A stretch of DNA of 37,706 bases, taken from contig NZ_JABWRB020000012.1 of NCBI RefSeq assembly GCF_014268745.2, positions 1 to 37,706 on the forward strand. The letters run 5' to 3'. The position numbers were made by a program, and so were the translations under genes. Source of the stretch: Pseudomonas zanjanensis (lineage in GTDB: Bacteria > Pseudomonadota > Gammaproteobacteria > Pseudomonadales > Pseudomonadaceae). This document shows positions 7,802 to 17,626 of this stretch, piece by piece; the stretch's first letter is position 1; every line of letters begins with the position of its first letter. The notes beneath the pieces are model-generated. The model made no database searches. It worked only from the letters and a program-made list of their open reading frames with translations, and was not told where the DNA came from.

Positions 7802-8593
7802 ATGCCGCCTAACGGACATCAGCAGCTGGAACGCCATATCCCCGACCTGGCGCAATTGCCGAGGCCGTTGTACGCCCGTGTCGAAAGCCTGAGTGCCGGT
7901 TCCTGGACCCAAGCCCATCGTCATGATTGGGTGCAGTTTTCCTACGCCATCAGCGGCGTTCTTGGCGTACACACCGCCGCCGGCAGTTTTTTTGCCCCGC
8001 CACAACGGGGTATCTGGATTCCGGCGGACCTGGAGCATCAGGTGGTGACCTCGACCCGGGCGGAAATGCGCAGTCTGTACGTCCATCGCCACGCTTGCCC
8101 CTGGGCCGATGAGCGCTGTCGGGTGCTGGAGGTCACGCCACTGGCCCGTGAACTGATCAAGGTGTTCTGTCAGCTGCCGGTCGATTATCCCCAGGGTAAT
8201 ACCCAGGAAGAACGGCTGGTGCAGGTGCTGCTGGATCAGTTGGCGACGCTGCCGGAGGTGGGATTTTCCTTGCCACTGCCGCGACATGCCCGCTTGCTGG
8301 CGCTGTGCAACGAATTAATCGAACAGCCCGAACAGAACGTCACCTTGCACGCTTGGTCCGAGCGTCTGGGCACGTCGGAAAAAACCCTGATGCGTCTATT
8401 CCAGCGCGAGACCGGCCTGAGCTTTCGGGCCTGGCGCCAGCGCATGCGTTTGTTGTCGTCCCTGGGTTCGTTGGAGAAGGGCGACAGCGTTACCAGCGCC
8501 GCGTTGTCCTGTGGGTATGATTCAACGTCCGCGTTCATTGCCGCGTTCAAGGGGATGTTCGGGTTTACCCCGGGGGAGTTGTTCAAGCATTGA
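7802..8593 (+). CDS. AraC-family transcriptional regulator (NimR-like)
   Basis: A 263-residue regulator with an N-terminal cupin-type sensor domain (about residues 25-120; HRHDWVQFSYAISG and APPQRGIWIPADLEHQV are characteristic of the NimR/YeaM-like subgroup) and a C-terminal AraC double helix-turn-helix (about residues 165-260). The first HTH is in VTLHAWSERLGTSEKTLMRLFQRETG, with RAWRQRMRLL as linker helix; the second covers SVTSAALSCGYDSTSAFIAAFKGMFGFTPGEL. AAGG lies 8 bases before the ATG. It diverges from the bile-acid-symporter-family gene, and control of that transporter is the most economical inference; the inducer is unknown. E. coli NimR controls a different transporter type, so the substrate should not be copied from it. 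Confidence 0.87.
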   Translation: MPPNGHQQLERHIPDLAQLPRPLYARVESLSAGSWTQAHRHDWVQFSYAISGVLGVHTAAGSFFAPPQRGIWIPADLEHQVVTSTRAEMRSLYVHRHACPWADERCRVLEVTPLARELIKVFCQLPVDYPQGNTQEERLVQVLLDQLATLPEVGFSLPLPRHARLLALCNELIEQPEQNVTLHAWSERLGTSEKTLMRLFQRETGLSFRAWRQRMRLLSSLGSLEKGDSVTSAALSCGYDSTSAFIAAFKGMFGFTPGELFKH

Positions 8594-8831
8594 GTCGCCG
8601 CACTGGCCTACGGCGGCTGTAGGCATGGCTGTCAGCTCTTGTCGCAAATACCTGGGCATTCAGTTGCCAACGCCAGGTCCGGTCTCGGCTATGATTTGGC
8701 GCGGTCGATAATCCGGCACAGTGTGTGCATCACCGGTTCATAGGTCGGCAACCCCTCCCCGTGGAGCAAGGATTGCCGTATAACGACTGTCATTCGCGTG
8801 TTTGGTAATAAAGGACCCACAATAAAAGCTG

Positions 8832-9725
8832 ATGAAGACTCCAAAACGCATTGAACCCCTGATCGAGGACGGTCTGGTCGACGAGGTGCTGCGCCCACTC
8901 ATGAGTGGTAAAGAAGCAGCTGTTTATGTGGTGCGCTGCGGCAACGAGCTACGTTGCGCGAAGGTCTACAAGGAGGCGAACAAGCGAAGTTTTCGTCAGG
9001 CGGCCGAATATCAGGAAGGCCGCAAGGTGCGCAACAGCCGTCAGGCCCGGGCCATGGCCAAGGGCTCGAAGTTCGGGCGCAAGGAAACCGAGGACGCCTG
9101 GCAGAATGCCGAAGTGGCGGCCCTGTTTCGCCTGGCGAGCGCGGGTGTGCGTGTGCCCAAGCCGTACGACTTCCTCGAAGGCGTGCTGCTGATGGAGCTG
9201 GTGGCCGACGAGTATGGCGATGCGGCACCGCGCCTGAACGATGTGGTGCTGGAGCCGGACCAGGCTCGTGAATATCACGCCTATCTGATTTCCCAGATCG
9301 TGCTGATGCTGTGTACCGGTCTGGTGCATGGTGACCTGTCGGAGTTCAACGTCCTGCTCACGCCAACGGGACCGGTGATCATCGACCTGCCACAAGCCGT
9401 GGATGCCGCGGGTAACAACCATGCCTTCAGTATGTTGGAGCGGGACGTGGGCAATATGGCGTCCTACTTCGGCCGGTTCGCCCCGGAGCTCAAGCGCACC
9501 AAGTACGCGAAGGAAATGTGGGCACTGTACGAAGCCGGCACCCTGCACCCGGCCAGCGTGCTGACCGGCGAGTTCGACGAGCCGGAAGAGCTGGCGGATG
9601 TCGGCGGGATCATGCGTGAAATCGAGGCTGCACGCCTGGACGAAGAACGCCGCCAGGCGGTCCGCGCCGCCGACGATGCACCGCCCGGCAAGACCGAAGA
9701 ACCACCGCCGCCGTGGATGCAATGA
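8832..9725 (+). CDS. RIO-family serine/threonine kinase
   Basis: A 297-residue RIO1-type protein kinase-like protein, a family best known from archaeal and eukaryotic ribosome maturation but also found in many proteobacteria. Visible elements are the ATP-loop substitute SGKEAAVYV (25-33), catalytic Lys44 in CAKVYK, the RIO-specific long insertion around 55-95, hinge LLMELV (119-124), catalytic loop VHGDLSEFNVLL (Asp168, Asn173) and metal-binding Asp185 in VIIDLPQAVD. All key residues are present, so activity is expected. The last 30 residues are a Pro/Glu-rich low-complexity tail ending PPPPWMQ. The ATG at 8832 has a poor ribosome binding site (AAGGA is about 20 bases away), but an in-frame stop just upstream excludes a longer protein. 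The target is unknown. Confidence 0.9.
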   Translation: MKTPKRIEPLIEDGLVDEVLRPLMSGKEAAVYVVRCGNELRCAKVYKEANKRSFRQAAEYQEGRKVRNSRQARAMAKGSKFGRKETEDAWQNAEVAALFRLASAGVRVPKPYDFLEGVLLMELVADEYGDAAPRLNDVVLEPDQAREYHAYLISQIVLMLCTGLVHGDLSEFNVLLTPTGPVIIDLPQAVDAAGNNHAFSMLERDVGNMASYFGRFAPELKRTKYAKEMWALYEAGTLHPASVLTGEFDEPEELADVGGIMREIEAARLDEERRQAVRAADDAPPGKTEEPPPPWMQ

Positions 9726-9735
9726 TCGGTTGAAC

Positions 9736-9763
9736 AAAAACCCGGCCAATGGCCGGGTTTTTT
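9736..9763 (+). terminator. Rho-independent terminator after RIO kinase
   Basis: A perfect stem CCCGGCC (9741-9747), loop AAT, GGCCGGG (9751-9757) is followed by a T run to 9763 and preceded by an A run. It lies 10-15 bases after the RIO kinase stop. The A run also lets it work in the other direction. Confidence 0.93.
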
Positions 9764-9810
9764 GTGGCCCTAAAACAGCCCCACCGCCCATCCCCTGTGG
9801 CGCAACCCTC

Positions 9811-9903
9811 CTTGTGGGAGCGGGCTTGCTCGCGAAAGCGGTGGGTCAGCTTGGATCAATGTTGAATGTGCCGCCGCCTTCGCGAGCAAGCCCGCTCCCA
9901 CAG
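9811..9903. repeat. REP pair
   Basis: Inverted REP copies at 9811-9844 and 9874-9903 (GCGGGCTTGC core) lie between the RIO kinase terminator and the convergent cueR stop. Confidence 0.9.
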
Positions 9904-9953
9904 AGGTTTTGTGTTGGAGCTCGAATCTGATGTCCCCCACAGGGCGGTTGGCA

Positions 9954-10351
9954 TCAATTCTTACAGCACCCCGACGCCAGTTCCTTGAGGATCGGACAAT
10001 CCGGGCGGTGGTCGCCGTAGCAGTGTTCGACCAGGTCTTGCAGGGTGTCGCGCAGTTCGGCCAACTCGCGGATTTTCTGGTTCAGTTCATCGATGTGTTG
10101 CCGGGCCAGGGCCTTGACGTCGGCGCTGGCGCGTTGGCGGTCTTGCCAGAGGGTCAGCAGTTTGCCGACCTCTTCCAGGGAAAATCCCAAGTCGCGGGAG
10201 CGCTTGATGAACGCCAGGGTGTGCAGGTCATCGGTGCCGTAGATCCGGTAACCGCTGTCGGTACGATGTGCAGCCTTGAGCAGGCCGATGGATTCGTAAT
10301 AACGGATCATCTTCGCGCTCAGGCCGCTCTGGCGGGCCGCTTGGCCGATGT

Positions 10352-10355
<4 letters not shown>
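9954..10355 (-). CDS. cueR: copper-responsive MerR-family regulator CueR
   Basis: A 133-residue MerR-family activator. The N-terminal winged HTH (MNIGQAARQSGLSAKMIRYYESIGLL, then GYRIYG) and the long dimerisation helix (about residues 78-108) are typical. The metal loop HCYGDHRPDC places Cys112 and Cys120 exactly as in CueR, the Cu(I)/Ag(I) sensor, and a further Cys pair (130-131) lies near the C-terminus. Protein bound at its operator distorts the over-long promoter spacer to activate transcription. The gene is downstream of copA and its ATG overlaps the copA TGA (ATGA), so the sensor is co-transcribed with the pump and should amplify its own synthesis when copper rises. Confidence 0.94.
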
Positions 10356-12745
<2,390 letters not shown>

Positions 12746-12774
12746 GGGTCAGGCTCCCTGTAGTGAATGACTAC

Positions 12775-12805
12775 AGGATCAACCTTGCCATTCTGGCAAG
12801 GTCAA
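12775..12805 (-). promoter_or_regulatory. CueR-type promoter/operator of copA
   Basis: Read on the minus strand: -35 TTGACC (12805-12800), a 19-base spacer, and a -10-like GATCCT (12780-12775). Inside the spacer is a perfect dyad, ACCTTGCC and GGCAAGGT (12782-12789 and 12795-12802) with 5 central bases. The 19-base spacing and the ACCTTGCC arms are typical of MerR-family copper-responsive promoters. Confidence 0.9.
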
Positions 12806-12852
12806 GCGCCAATCCAAAACAGCGTTGCCGATCCCTGTCTGGGGAGTTGGCT

Positions 12853-12943
12853 CTGTGGGAGCAAGGCTTGCCCGCGATCCAGGCACCGCAGTCTCTTGAG
12901 GGACCGCAGCGCCTGGATCGCGAGCAAGCTTTGCTCCCACAAA
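12853..12943. repeat. REP pair
   Basis: Inverted REP copies (forward from 12853, GTGGGAGCAAGGCTTGCCC core; reverse ending about 12943). The inner arms CCAGGC/GCCTGG and ACCGCAG also pair, extending the symmetry almost to the centre. The pair lies between the copA promoter and the stop of the secreted-protein gene. Confidence 0.88.
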
Positions 12944-12978
12944 GCTCCACAGGGGCTGGCAACCACAAGATGGGGGTG

Positions 12979-13362
12979 TCAGTAACCGAGCCCAGCCTGC
13001 TTGAGGTACATGCCTTGTTCATTCATGGCGATGCGGAACTTCAAGATGTCACCGGCCTTGAGGGTGATGTTCTGAGACCCTGGCGCGAGCATGCCCGGGT
13101 TGCACCCCGGCGCTTGTCCGGGCAGCAATTTCAGGCGCAAGGAGAATTGACCCGGCGGCAGGTTGAACGAGGTGCTTTGCTCCTGGAACAGCCGGGCCGA
13201 GAGTTGGTCCTGGATATAGATGCCGATTTCGCAATTGGTCGACACCTCCAGGCGCTCGCGGGAAATGATCAACACGCCATAGTCTTCGCCGGCGGCCGAG
13301 GCCTGGGGCGCTACCGCTGAAAGACCGAGCATGCAAAACAGGCTGAACGCTGACCAGCGCAT
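12979..13362 (-). CDS. secreted protein of unknown function in copper locus
   Basis: A 127-residue protein with a clear Sec signal peptide (basic MRW, hydrophobic core to about residue 18, cleavage likely after ASA near residue 23), so about 104 residues would act in the periplasm. Start 13362 has GGAGG 7 bases upstream. The mature part contains two cysteines (Cys44 and Cys87) that could form a disulfide, a beta-rich pattern (GVLIISRERLEV, TSFNLPPGQFSLRLKLLPG, ITLKAGDILKFRIAM), and no Met- or His-rich copper motif. I do not recognise the family. It lies between copA-cueR and divergent copZ, and from memory a similar gene occupies this place in P. putida. A copper link is inferred from position only. 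Confidence 0.8.
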   Translation of the reverse strand: MRWSAFSLFCMLGLSAVAPQASAAGEDYGVLIISRERLEVSTNCEIGIYIQDQLSARLFQEQSTSFNLPPGQFSLRLKLLPGQAPGCNPGMLAPGSQNITLKAGDILKFRIAMNEQGMYLKQAGLGY

Positions 13363-13448
13363 GGCTGAACCTCCGGTGTGAAATCCTTGATGTGTGCAGC
13401 TTGGCTGAGGGCGAGGCCGATTGCCAGCCCGGCAGTTTTTGTCAGAAC

Positions 13449-13479
13449 TTGACCTTTCCATCGTGGCAAGCTTGAGACT
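13449..13479 (+). promoter_or_regulatory. CueR-type promoter/operator of copZ
   Basis: -35 TTGACC (13449-13454), a 19-base spacer and a -10-like GAGACT (13474-13479). The spacer holds an imperfect dyad ACCTTTCC (13452-13459), 5 bases, GGCAAGCT (13465-13472), with 6 of 8 arm positions paired. The geometry is identical to the copA promoter, so CueR regulation of copZ is expected. Confidence 0.85.
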
Positions 13480-13510
13480 GGCGGCAACCTCAATCCCAAG
13501 GAGTCATCTC

Positions 13511-13708
13511 ATGCAAACTTTTAATGTCGAGGGCATGTCCTGCGGTCACTGCGTCAAGGCCATCACCGAGGCGGTCCAGGCCAAGGATCCGGCGGCTGAC
13601 GTGCGCGTCGACCTGGGCGCGAAGACCGTCCAGGTCCAGAGTTCGTTGCCGGCCGATGCCGTGGTCGCGGCCATCAAGGAAGAGGGTTATGGGATCAGTG
13701 TGGCTTGA
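13511..13708 (+). CDS. copZ: copper chaperone CopZ
   Basis: A 65-residue single HMA (ferredoxin-like beta-alpha-beta-beta-alpha-beta) domain. The Cu(I)-binding motif GMSCGHC has Cys11 and Cys14, and the fold ends in the usual AIKEEGYGISV. It binds cytosolic Cu(I) and would pass it to the N-terminal HMA domains of CopA or to CueR. The start at 13511 follows AAGGAG; the longer in-frame extension upstream would run through the promoter and is not used. It is separated from copA-cueR by one divergent gene but has its own promoter of the same MerR type. The stop is followed within a few bases by a T run without a convincing stem. Confidence 0.94.
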   Translation: MQTFNVEGMSCGHCVKAITEAVQAKDPAADVRVDLGAKTVQVQSSLPADAVVAAIKEEGYGISVA

Positions 13709-13803
13709 GTTTTTTTAATCGTTAGCGACCTATCGGAATGTTCAAGAGCGCCCGGCACGGCTAGACTGTCGGGCTGTCGAACGACGCCTGAGCTGGACGC
13801 CCG

Positions 13804-15006
13804 ATGAACCTCCGTACGATTCTGATTCTTGGCGCCTTGAGCGCTTTCGGTCCCTTGGCGATCGATTTCTACCTGCCCGCCTTTCCGGCGATGGCCACGG
13901 CCTTCGGTACTGACGAAAAACACATCCAGCTGACCCTGGCGGCCTATTTCCTCGGATTGTCCATCGGGCAGTTGGCCTATGGGCCTGTGGCGGACCGCTT
14001 CGGACGGCGGATTCCGCTGCTGACGGGCGTCGGCCTGTTCACCCTGGCGTCCCTGGCCTGCGCCTATGCGCCAAACCTCGAATGGCTGATTGGCGCTCGC
14101 TTCGTCCAGGCCTTGGGCGGCTGCGCCGGGATGGTGATTTCCCGGGCCGTGGTCAGTGACAAATGCGACGCGGTGGGCTCGGCGAAGGTGTTTTCGCAAC
14201 TGATGCTGGTGATGGGCCTGGCGCCGATTCTCGCGCCGATGCTGGGTGGGTTGCTGGTGAACCTGCATGGCTGGCAGTCGATCTTCATTGCCCTGACCGT
14301 GTTCAGCGCGCTGGCGGCGACAGCCGTGGCCTTGTGGCTGCCGGAAAGCTTGCCGGACGATGTACCTCGGCAACCGTTGTCAGGGGCGTTGCGCCAGTAT
14401 GGCCGATTATTGACCGACGCCGTCTACCTCGGCCATGCGCTGACGGGGGGCATCGCTATCGCTGGGATGTTTGCCTACATCGCCGGTTCGCCTTTCGTCT
14501 TCATCAAGCTCTACGGTGTACCGGCCGAACATTTCGGTTGGCTGTTCGGCACCAACGCGGCGGGCTTCATCCTGGTTGCCCAGGTCAACGCCCGGTTGCT
14601 GTCCAAGCGCGGCCCGGCGTTCCTGTTGAACCGCGCGGTATGGGTCTACCTGGGGGCGGGGCTGAGCCTGCTGGCGGTCAGTTCATTGCAACCGGCGCAG
14701 TTGTGGCCGCTGCTGGTCCCACTGTTTATCTGCATCGCCAGCCTGGGTTGCATCCTTCCCAATGCCTCGGCCTGCGCCATGAACGGGCAGGGCGCCCGGG
14801 CCGGCAGTGCCTCGGCGATGCTGGGATGCCTGCAGTTTTCCGTGGCGGCGGGAGCCGCTGCGTTGGTCGCTGCATTGCATGACGGCACCGCCGTGCCGAT
14901 GGCCTTGGTCATCAGCCTTTGCGGGTTATTGGTGGTGGGTGCCGCCATGCTCACCCGTCGTCTGCAAAATGCCCAGGCAGTGGCCCAGGCCAGTCGCGAG
15001 GGCTGA
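13804..15006 (+). CDS. Bcr/CflA family MFS drug efflux transporter
   Basis: A 400-residue 12-helix major facilitator protein of the Bcr/CflA drug:H+ antiporter group. Diagnostic features are the opening with DFYLPAFPAM in helix 1, motif A GPVADRFGRR between helices 2 and 3 (about residues 60-69), and motif C-like glycines in helix 5 (VMGLAPILAPMLGG, about residues 138-151). It would export toxic small molecules across the inner membrane using the proton gradient; substrates cannot be predicted. The ATG at 13804 has only a weak GAG-containing ribosome binding site. An extended -10-like TAGACT about 40 bases upstream suggests its own promoter, independent of copZ. No regulator gene adjoins it. 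Confidence 0.9.
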   Translation: MNLRTILILGALSAFGPLAIDFYLPAFPAMATAFGTDEKHIQLTLAAYFLGLSIGQLAYGPVADRFGRRIPLLTGVGLFTLASLACAYAPNLEWLIGARFVQALGGCAGMVISRAVVSDKCDAVGSAKVFSQLMLVMGLAPILAPMLGGLLVNLHGWQSIFIALTVFSALAATAVALWLPESLPDDVPRQPLSGALRQYGRLLTDAVYLGHALTGGIAIAGMFAYIAGSPFVFIKLYGVPAEHFGWLFGTNAAGFILVAQVNARLLSKRGPAFLLNRAVWVYLGAGLSLLAVSSLQPAQLWPLLVPLFICIASLGCILPNASACAMNGQGARAGSASAMLGCLQFSVAAGAAALVAALHDGTAVPMALVISLCGLLVVGAAMLTRRLQNAQAVAQASREG

Positions 15007-15007
15007 C

Positions 15008-15178
15008 TCAGCCGGCCGCGCGCTGCTGTTGTTCGGGGAAACGATGGGGCGCGTGGATCCGCGCCTGCAAGGTCGTGGCAAAAGCCTGGGCTTCGGCCTC
15101 GGTACGGAAGGTGACGACGTGCTGGTCAAGACGCACTTGCCATTGGGATTTTGCCACTTCTTTTATCAGGATCTTCAT
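15008..15178 (-). CDS. short protein of unknown function
   Basis: A 56-residue basic protein. The ATG at 15178 has a very good ribosome binding site (GAGGAGG, 6 bases upstream), which is the main reason to accept so short a gene. The sequence alternates beta-like and helical segments (MKILIKEVAKSQWQVRLD, then TFRTEAEAQAFATTLQARI). This resembles small DUF2188-like proteins in which a strand carrying W is followed by an acidic helix, but the match is loose. There is no signal peptide and no cysteine. It converges on the Bcr/CflA gene with only one base between stop codons. Function unknown. Confidence 0.72.
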   Translation of the reverse strand: MKILIKEVAKSQWQVRLDQHVVTFRTEAEAQAFATTLQARIHAPHRFPEQQQRAAG

Positions 15179-15302
15179 TGCTGACCTCCTCACGAAAAGA
15201 TTGCGTTGCAAAGGCCTCGAGTGTAGACCCGAATGCGATCGCATTTGTGACAACGGTCAATTCTCGGACTGACGGTTAGTCGCCGGCTAATGAGGCAATC
15301 AC

Positions 15303-15396
15303 TGTGGCGAGGGAGCTTGCTCCCGCTCGGTTGCGCAGCAACCGCAAAAACCAGGGGCCGCTACGCAGCCCAGCGGGAGCAAGCTCCCTCGCCACG
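15303..15396. repeat. REP pair, GCGAGGGAGC type
   Basis: Inverted copies of a second REP family (GTGGCGAGGGAGCTTGCTCC core) at both ends, with an imperfect inner stem built from GGTTGCGCAGCAACC and GCTACGCAGC. It lies upstream of the 56-residue gene and downstream of the oxidoreductase gene. Confidence 0.9.
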
Positions 15397-15427
15397 GGAT
15401 TGTTAGCGGGGCGACCGCCGTGTTCGG

Positions 15428-16441
15428 TCAGAAGCCCTCGAGCACAATCTTGCCCTTGGCCTGGCCGCTTTCCAGCAAGGCATGGGCCCGGCGCAGGTTT
15501 TCGGCGTTGATGGTGCCGAAATGCTCGCCCACCGTGGTCTTCAGCGTGCCGGCGTCGATCAGGGCGGCCACGCGGTTGAGCAGCTTGTGCTGTTCAAGCA
15601 TGTCGGCCGTTTCGAACAGCGAGCGGGTGTACATGAATTCCCAATGCAACGACAGGCTCTTGCGCTTGAGCTTGGTCACGTCCAGCGCCTTGGGGTCGTC
15701 GATCAGCGCCAGCTTGCCCTGGGGTGCGAGGGCTTCGACCAGTTGGTCCAGATGCTGGTCGGTCTGGGTCAGGCTGGCGACGTGAGTCACCTGGGGCTGG
15801 CCCGCTTCTTTCAATACTTCGCTCAAAGGGCGGCTGTGGTCGATCACCAGGTCAGCACCCAGGCTGCGCACCCATTCCTGGGTTTGCGCCCGGGACGCGG
15901 TGCCAATCACCTTCAACCCGGTGAGTTGGTGGGCCAGTTGCGTCAGGATCGAACCCACGCCTCCCGCCGCGCCGACGATCAACAGGCTCTGCCCCTGGTC
16001 ATCCTGGTCTTCCTGGATGTGCAGGCGCTCGAACAACAGTTCCCAAGCGGTAATGGCCGTCAGCGGCAGCGCCGCGGCGTCGGCGAAACCGAGGGTCTTG
16101 GGCATGTGGCCGACGATGCGTTCATCCACCACATGCAGCTCGCTGTTGCCACCGGCCCGGGCGATGGAACCGGCGTAGAACACCTTGTCCCCGGCTTTGA
16201 ACAGCGTGACCTCGCTGCCGACTGCCTTGACCACGCCGGCCACATCCCAGCCCAGCACCTTGGCGGCACCACCTTCGGGCTGGACGTTCTGGCGGACCTT
16301 GGTGTCCACCGGATTGACCGAAATGGCCTTGACCTCCACCAGCAGGTCCCGGGGGCCTGCGACCGGTTCCGGCAGCTCGATGTCCTGGAGCGATTGCGGG
16401 TCGGTGATGGGCAACGAATGGTAGTAAGCGATGGCTTTCAT
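15428..16441 (-). CDS. zinc-type alcohol dehydrogenase-like NADPH oxidoreductase
   Basis: A 337-residue medium-chain dehydrogenase/reductase of the zinc-less quinone oxidoreductase-like branch (ZADH/YogA type). An N-terminal GroES-like domain includes SVNPVDTKVR (about residues 41-50) and LGWDVAGVV (63-71). The Rossmann domain has GAAGGVGS (about residue 158), then GTASR and LGADLVIDH, and the C-terminal GKIVLEGF is typical. The zinc-ligand Cys residues of true alcohol dehydrogenases are absent. It probably reduces enones, quinones or aldehydes with NADPH. The start at 16441 has GGAG 8 bases upstream. It is divergent from a LysR-family gene, the usual arrangement for a regulator and its target. 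Confidence 0.88.
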   Translation of the reverse strand: MKAIAYYHSLPITDPQSLQDIELPEPVAGPRDLLVEVKAISVNPVDTKVRQNVQPEGGAAKVLGWDVAGVVKAVGSEVTLFKAGDKVFYAGSIARAGGNSELHVVDERIVGHMPKTLGFADAAALPLTAITAWELLFERLHIQEDQDDQGQSLLIVGAAGGVGSILTQLAHQLTGLKVIGTASRAQTQEWVRSLGADLVIDHSRPLSEVLKEAGQPQVTHVASLTQTDQHLDQLVEALAPQGKLALIDDPKALDVTKLKRKSLSLHWEFMYTRSLFETADMLEQHKLLNRVAALIDAGTLKTTVGEHFGTINAENLRRAHALLESGQAKGKIVLEGF

Positions 16442-16555
16442 GAAGCGGCTCCGTGAGGTGAGTTTCGATGAAGGCCATGTTTAGCTATTTATCACCGAGA
16501 TAAAACCGGCTAAAACAACAGGCTCTTTCAATAATATTTTGATAATGGAGTCGTC

Positions 16556-17485
16556 ATGCTTCGCTTCGATGACTTGCAATTGTTTGTCCGGGCGGCGGAC
16601 CTGGGCAGTCTCTCGGCGGCAGCCAGGGTCATGGACCTGTCGGCGGCGGTGGCCAGTGCCGCGTTGAAACGGATCGAACAGCACCTCGGTGCGCGGCTGT
16701 TGGCCCGTTCCACCCGCAGTCTGCGCCTGACGGCCGAAGGCGAGGGGTTTCTCGAATACGCCCGTGCCGCGTTGAGCAGTCTCGACGAAGGACGGCGGTT
16801 ATTGACCAGCGGCCAGGATCAGGTCAGCGGGGTGTTGCAGTTGTCCGCGCCCTCGGACCTGGGGCGCAACCTGCTGTTGCCCTGGCTGGATGAGTTCCAG
16901 CGCGAGCATCCCGGGCTGACGGTGCGGCTGCTGCTGGGAGATCGCATGGCCGACTTGTTCAAGCAGCCGGTGGACATCGCCCTGCGTTATGGCGAGCCGG
17001 AAGATTCAAGCCTGGTGGCCTTGCCCGTCGCCCCGGATAACCGCCGGGTGCTGTGTGCGTCGCCAGACTATCTGGCGCGCCAGGGTGAACCTCATCAACT
17101 GGAACAACTGGCCCAGCACAACTGCCTGTTGTACATGCTGGGCAGCCGGATCCATGACCGATGGGTCTTTCATGACGGCAAACGGGAGGTGAGCCTCACC
17201 GTCGGCGGCGATCGCTTCAGTGATGACGCTGATGTGGTGCGCCGCTGGGCGGTGGCGGGGGCCGGGATTGCCTACAAGTCGTGGCTGGATGTGTCCACCG
17301 ACGTACTGGCCGGGCGCTTGAAAATCCTCTTGCCGCACCTGCAATGCGAGCGCGCGCCCCTCAATCTGCTGTGTGCCCACCGGGCGCAATTGAGCAAACC
17401 CATCAACCTTTTGCGGGACATGCTCCGGGACCGCTGCGGTGAGTTGACGGCTCGATTTCCACTCCCGGCGGGGACGGGCCATTAG
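16556..17485 (+). CDS. LysR-family transcriptional regulator
   Basis: A 309-residue LysR-type regulator. The N-terminal winged HTH covers residues 1-60 (FDDLQLFVRAADLGSLSAAARVMDLSAAVASAALKRIEQHLGARLLARSTR); the effector-binding domain starts near residue 90 (GVLQLSAPSDLGRNLLLPWLDEFQREHPGLTVRLLLGDR) and ends near 295. The HTH plus VDIALRYGEPEDSSLVALPV is characteristic of the CrgA/DmlR-like group that responds to quinones or small electrophiles in several bacteria. GGAG stands 7 bases before the ATG. It diverges from the oxidoreductase gene across a 114-base AT-rich gap and most likely controls it. The inducer is not deducible. Confidence 0.9.
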   Translation: MLRFDDLQLFVRAADLGSLSAAARVMDLSAAVASAALKRIEQHLGARLLARSTRSLRLTAEGEGFLEYARAALSSLDEGRRLLTSGQDQVSGVLQLSAPSDLGRNLLLPWLDEFQREHPGLTVRLLLGDRMADLFKQPVDIALRYGEPEDSSLVALPVAPDNRRVLCASPDYLARQGEPHQLEQLAQHNCLLYMLGSRIHDRWVFHDGKREVSLTVGGDRFSDDADVVRRWAVAGAGIAYKSWLDVSTDVLAGRLKILLPHLQCERAPLNLLCAHRAQLSKPINLLRDMLRDRCGELTARFPLPAGTGH

Positions 17486-17551
17486 TCGCACGCAATTAGA
17501 GACTTTTCCCTCACGAACAATCGCCTCCAAAGGTTTCCGGAGGACAGGAAA

Positions 17552-17582
17552 GCGCGGTCACCGCGCTTATACTAGTGACCGC
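17552..17582. promoter_or_regulatory. putative ArsR-family operator overlapping a -10 element
   Basis: A perfect inverted repeat GCGGTCAC (17554-17561), 13 bases, GTGACCGC (17575-17582) encloses TATACT (17568-17573), a good -10 hexamer. The left arm is also the centre of a shorter palindrome running from 17550 to 17568. The position 45-75 bases before the ArsR-family ATG indicates autorepression by blocking RNA polymerase. Symmetry is seen; the identity of the binder is inferred. Confidence 0.65.
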
Positions 17583-17626
17583 CTGCGCCAGAGCAGTAGA
17601 CGAATGATTCAACAGGGAGTGAATAC

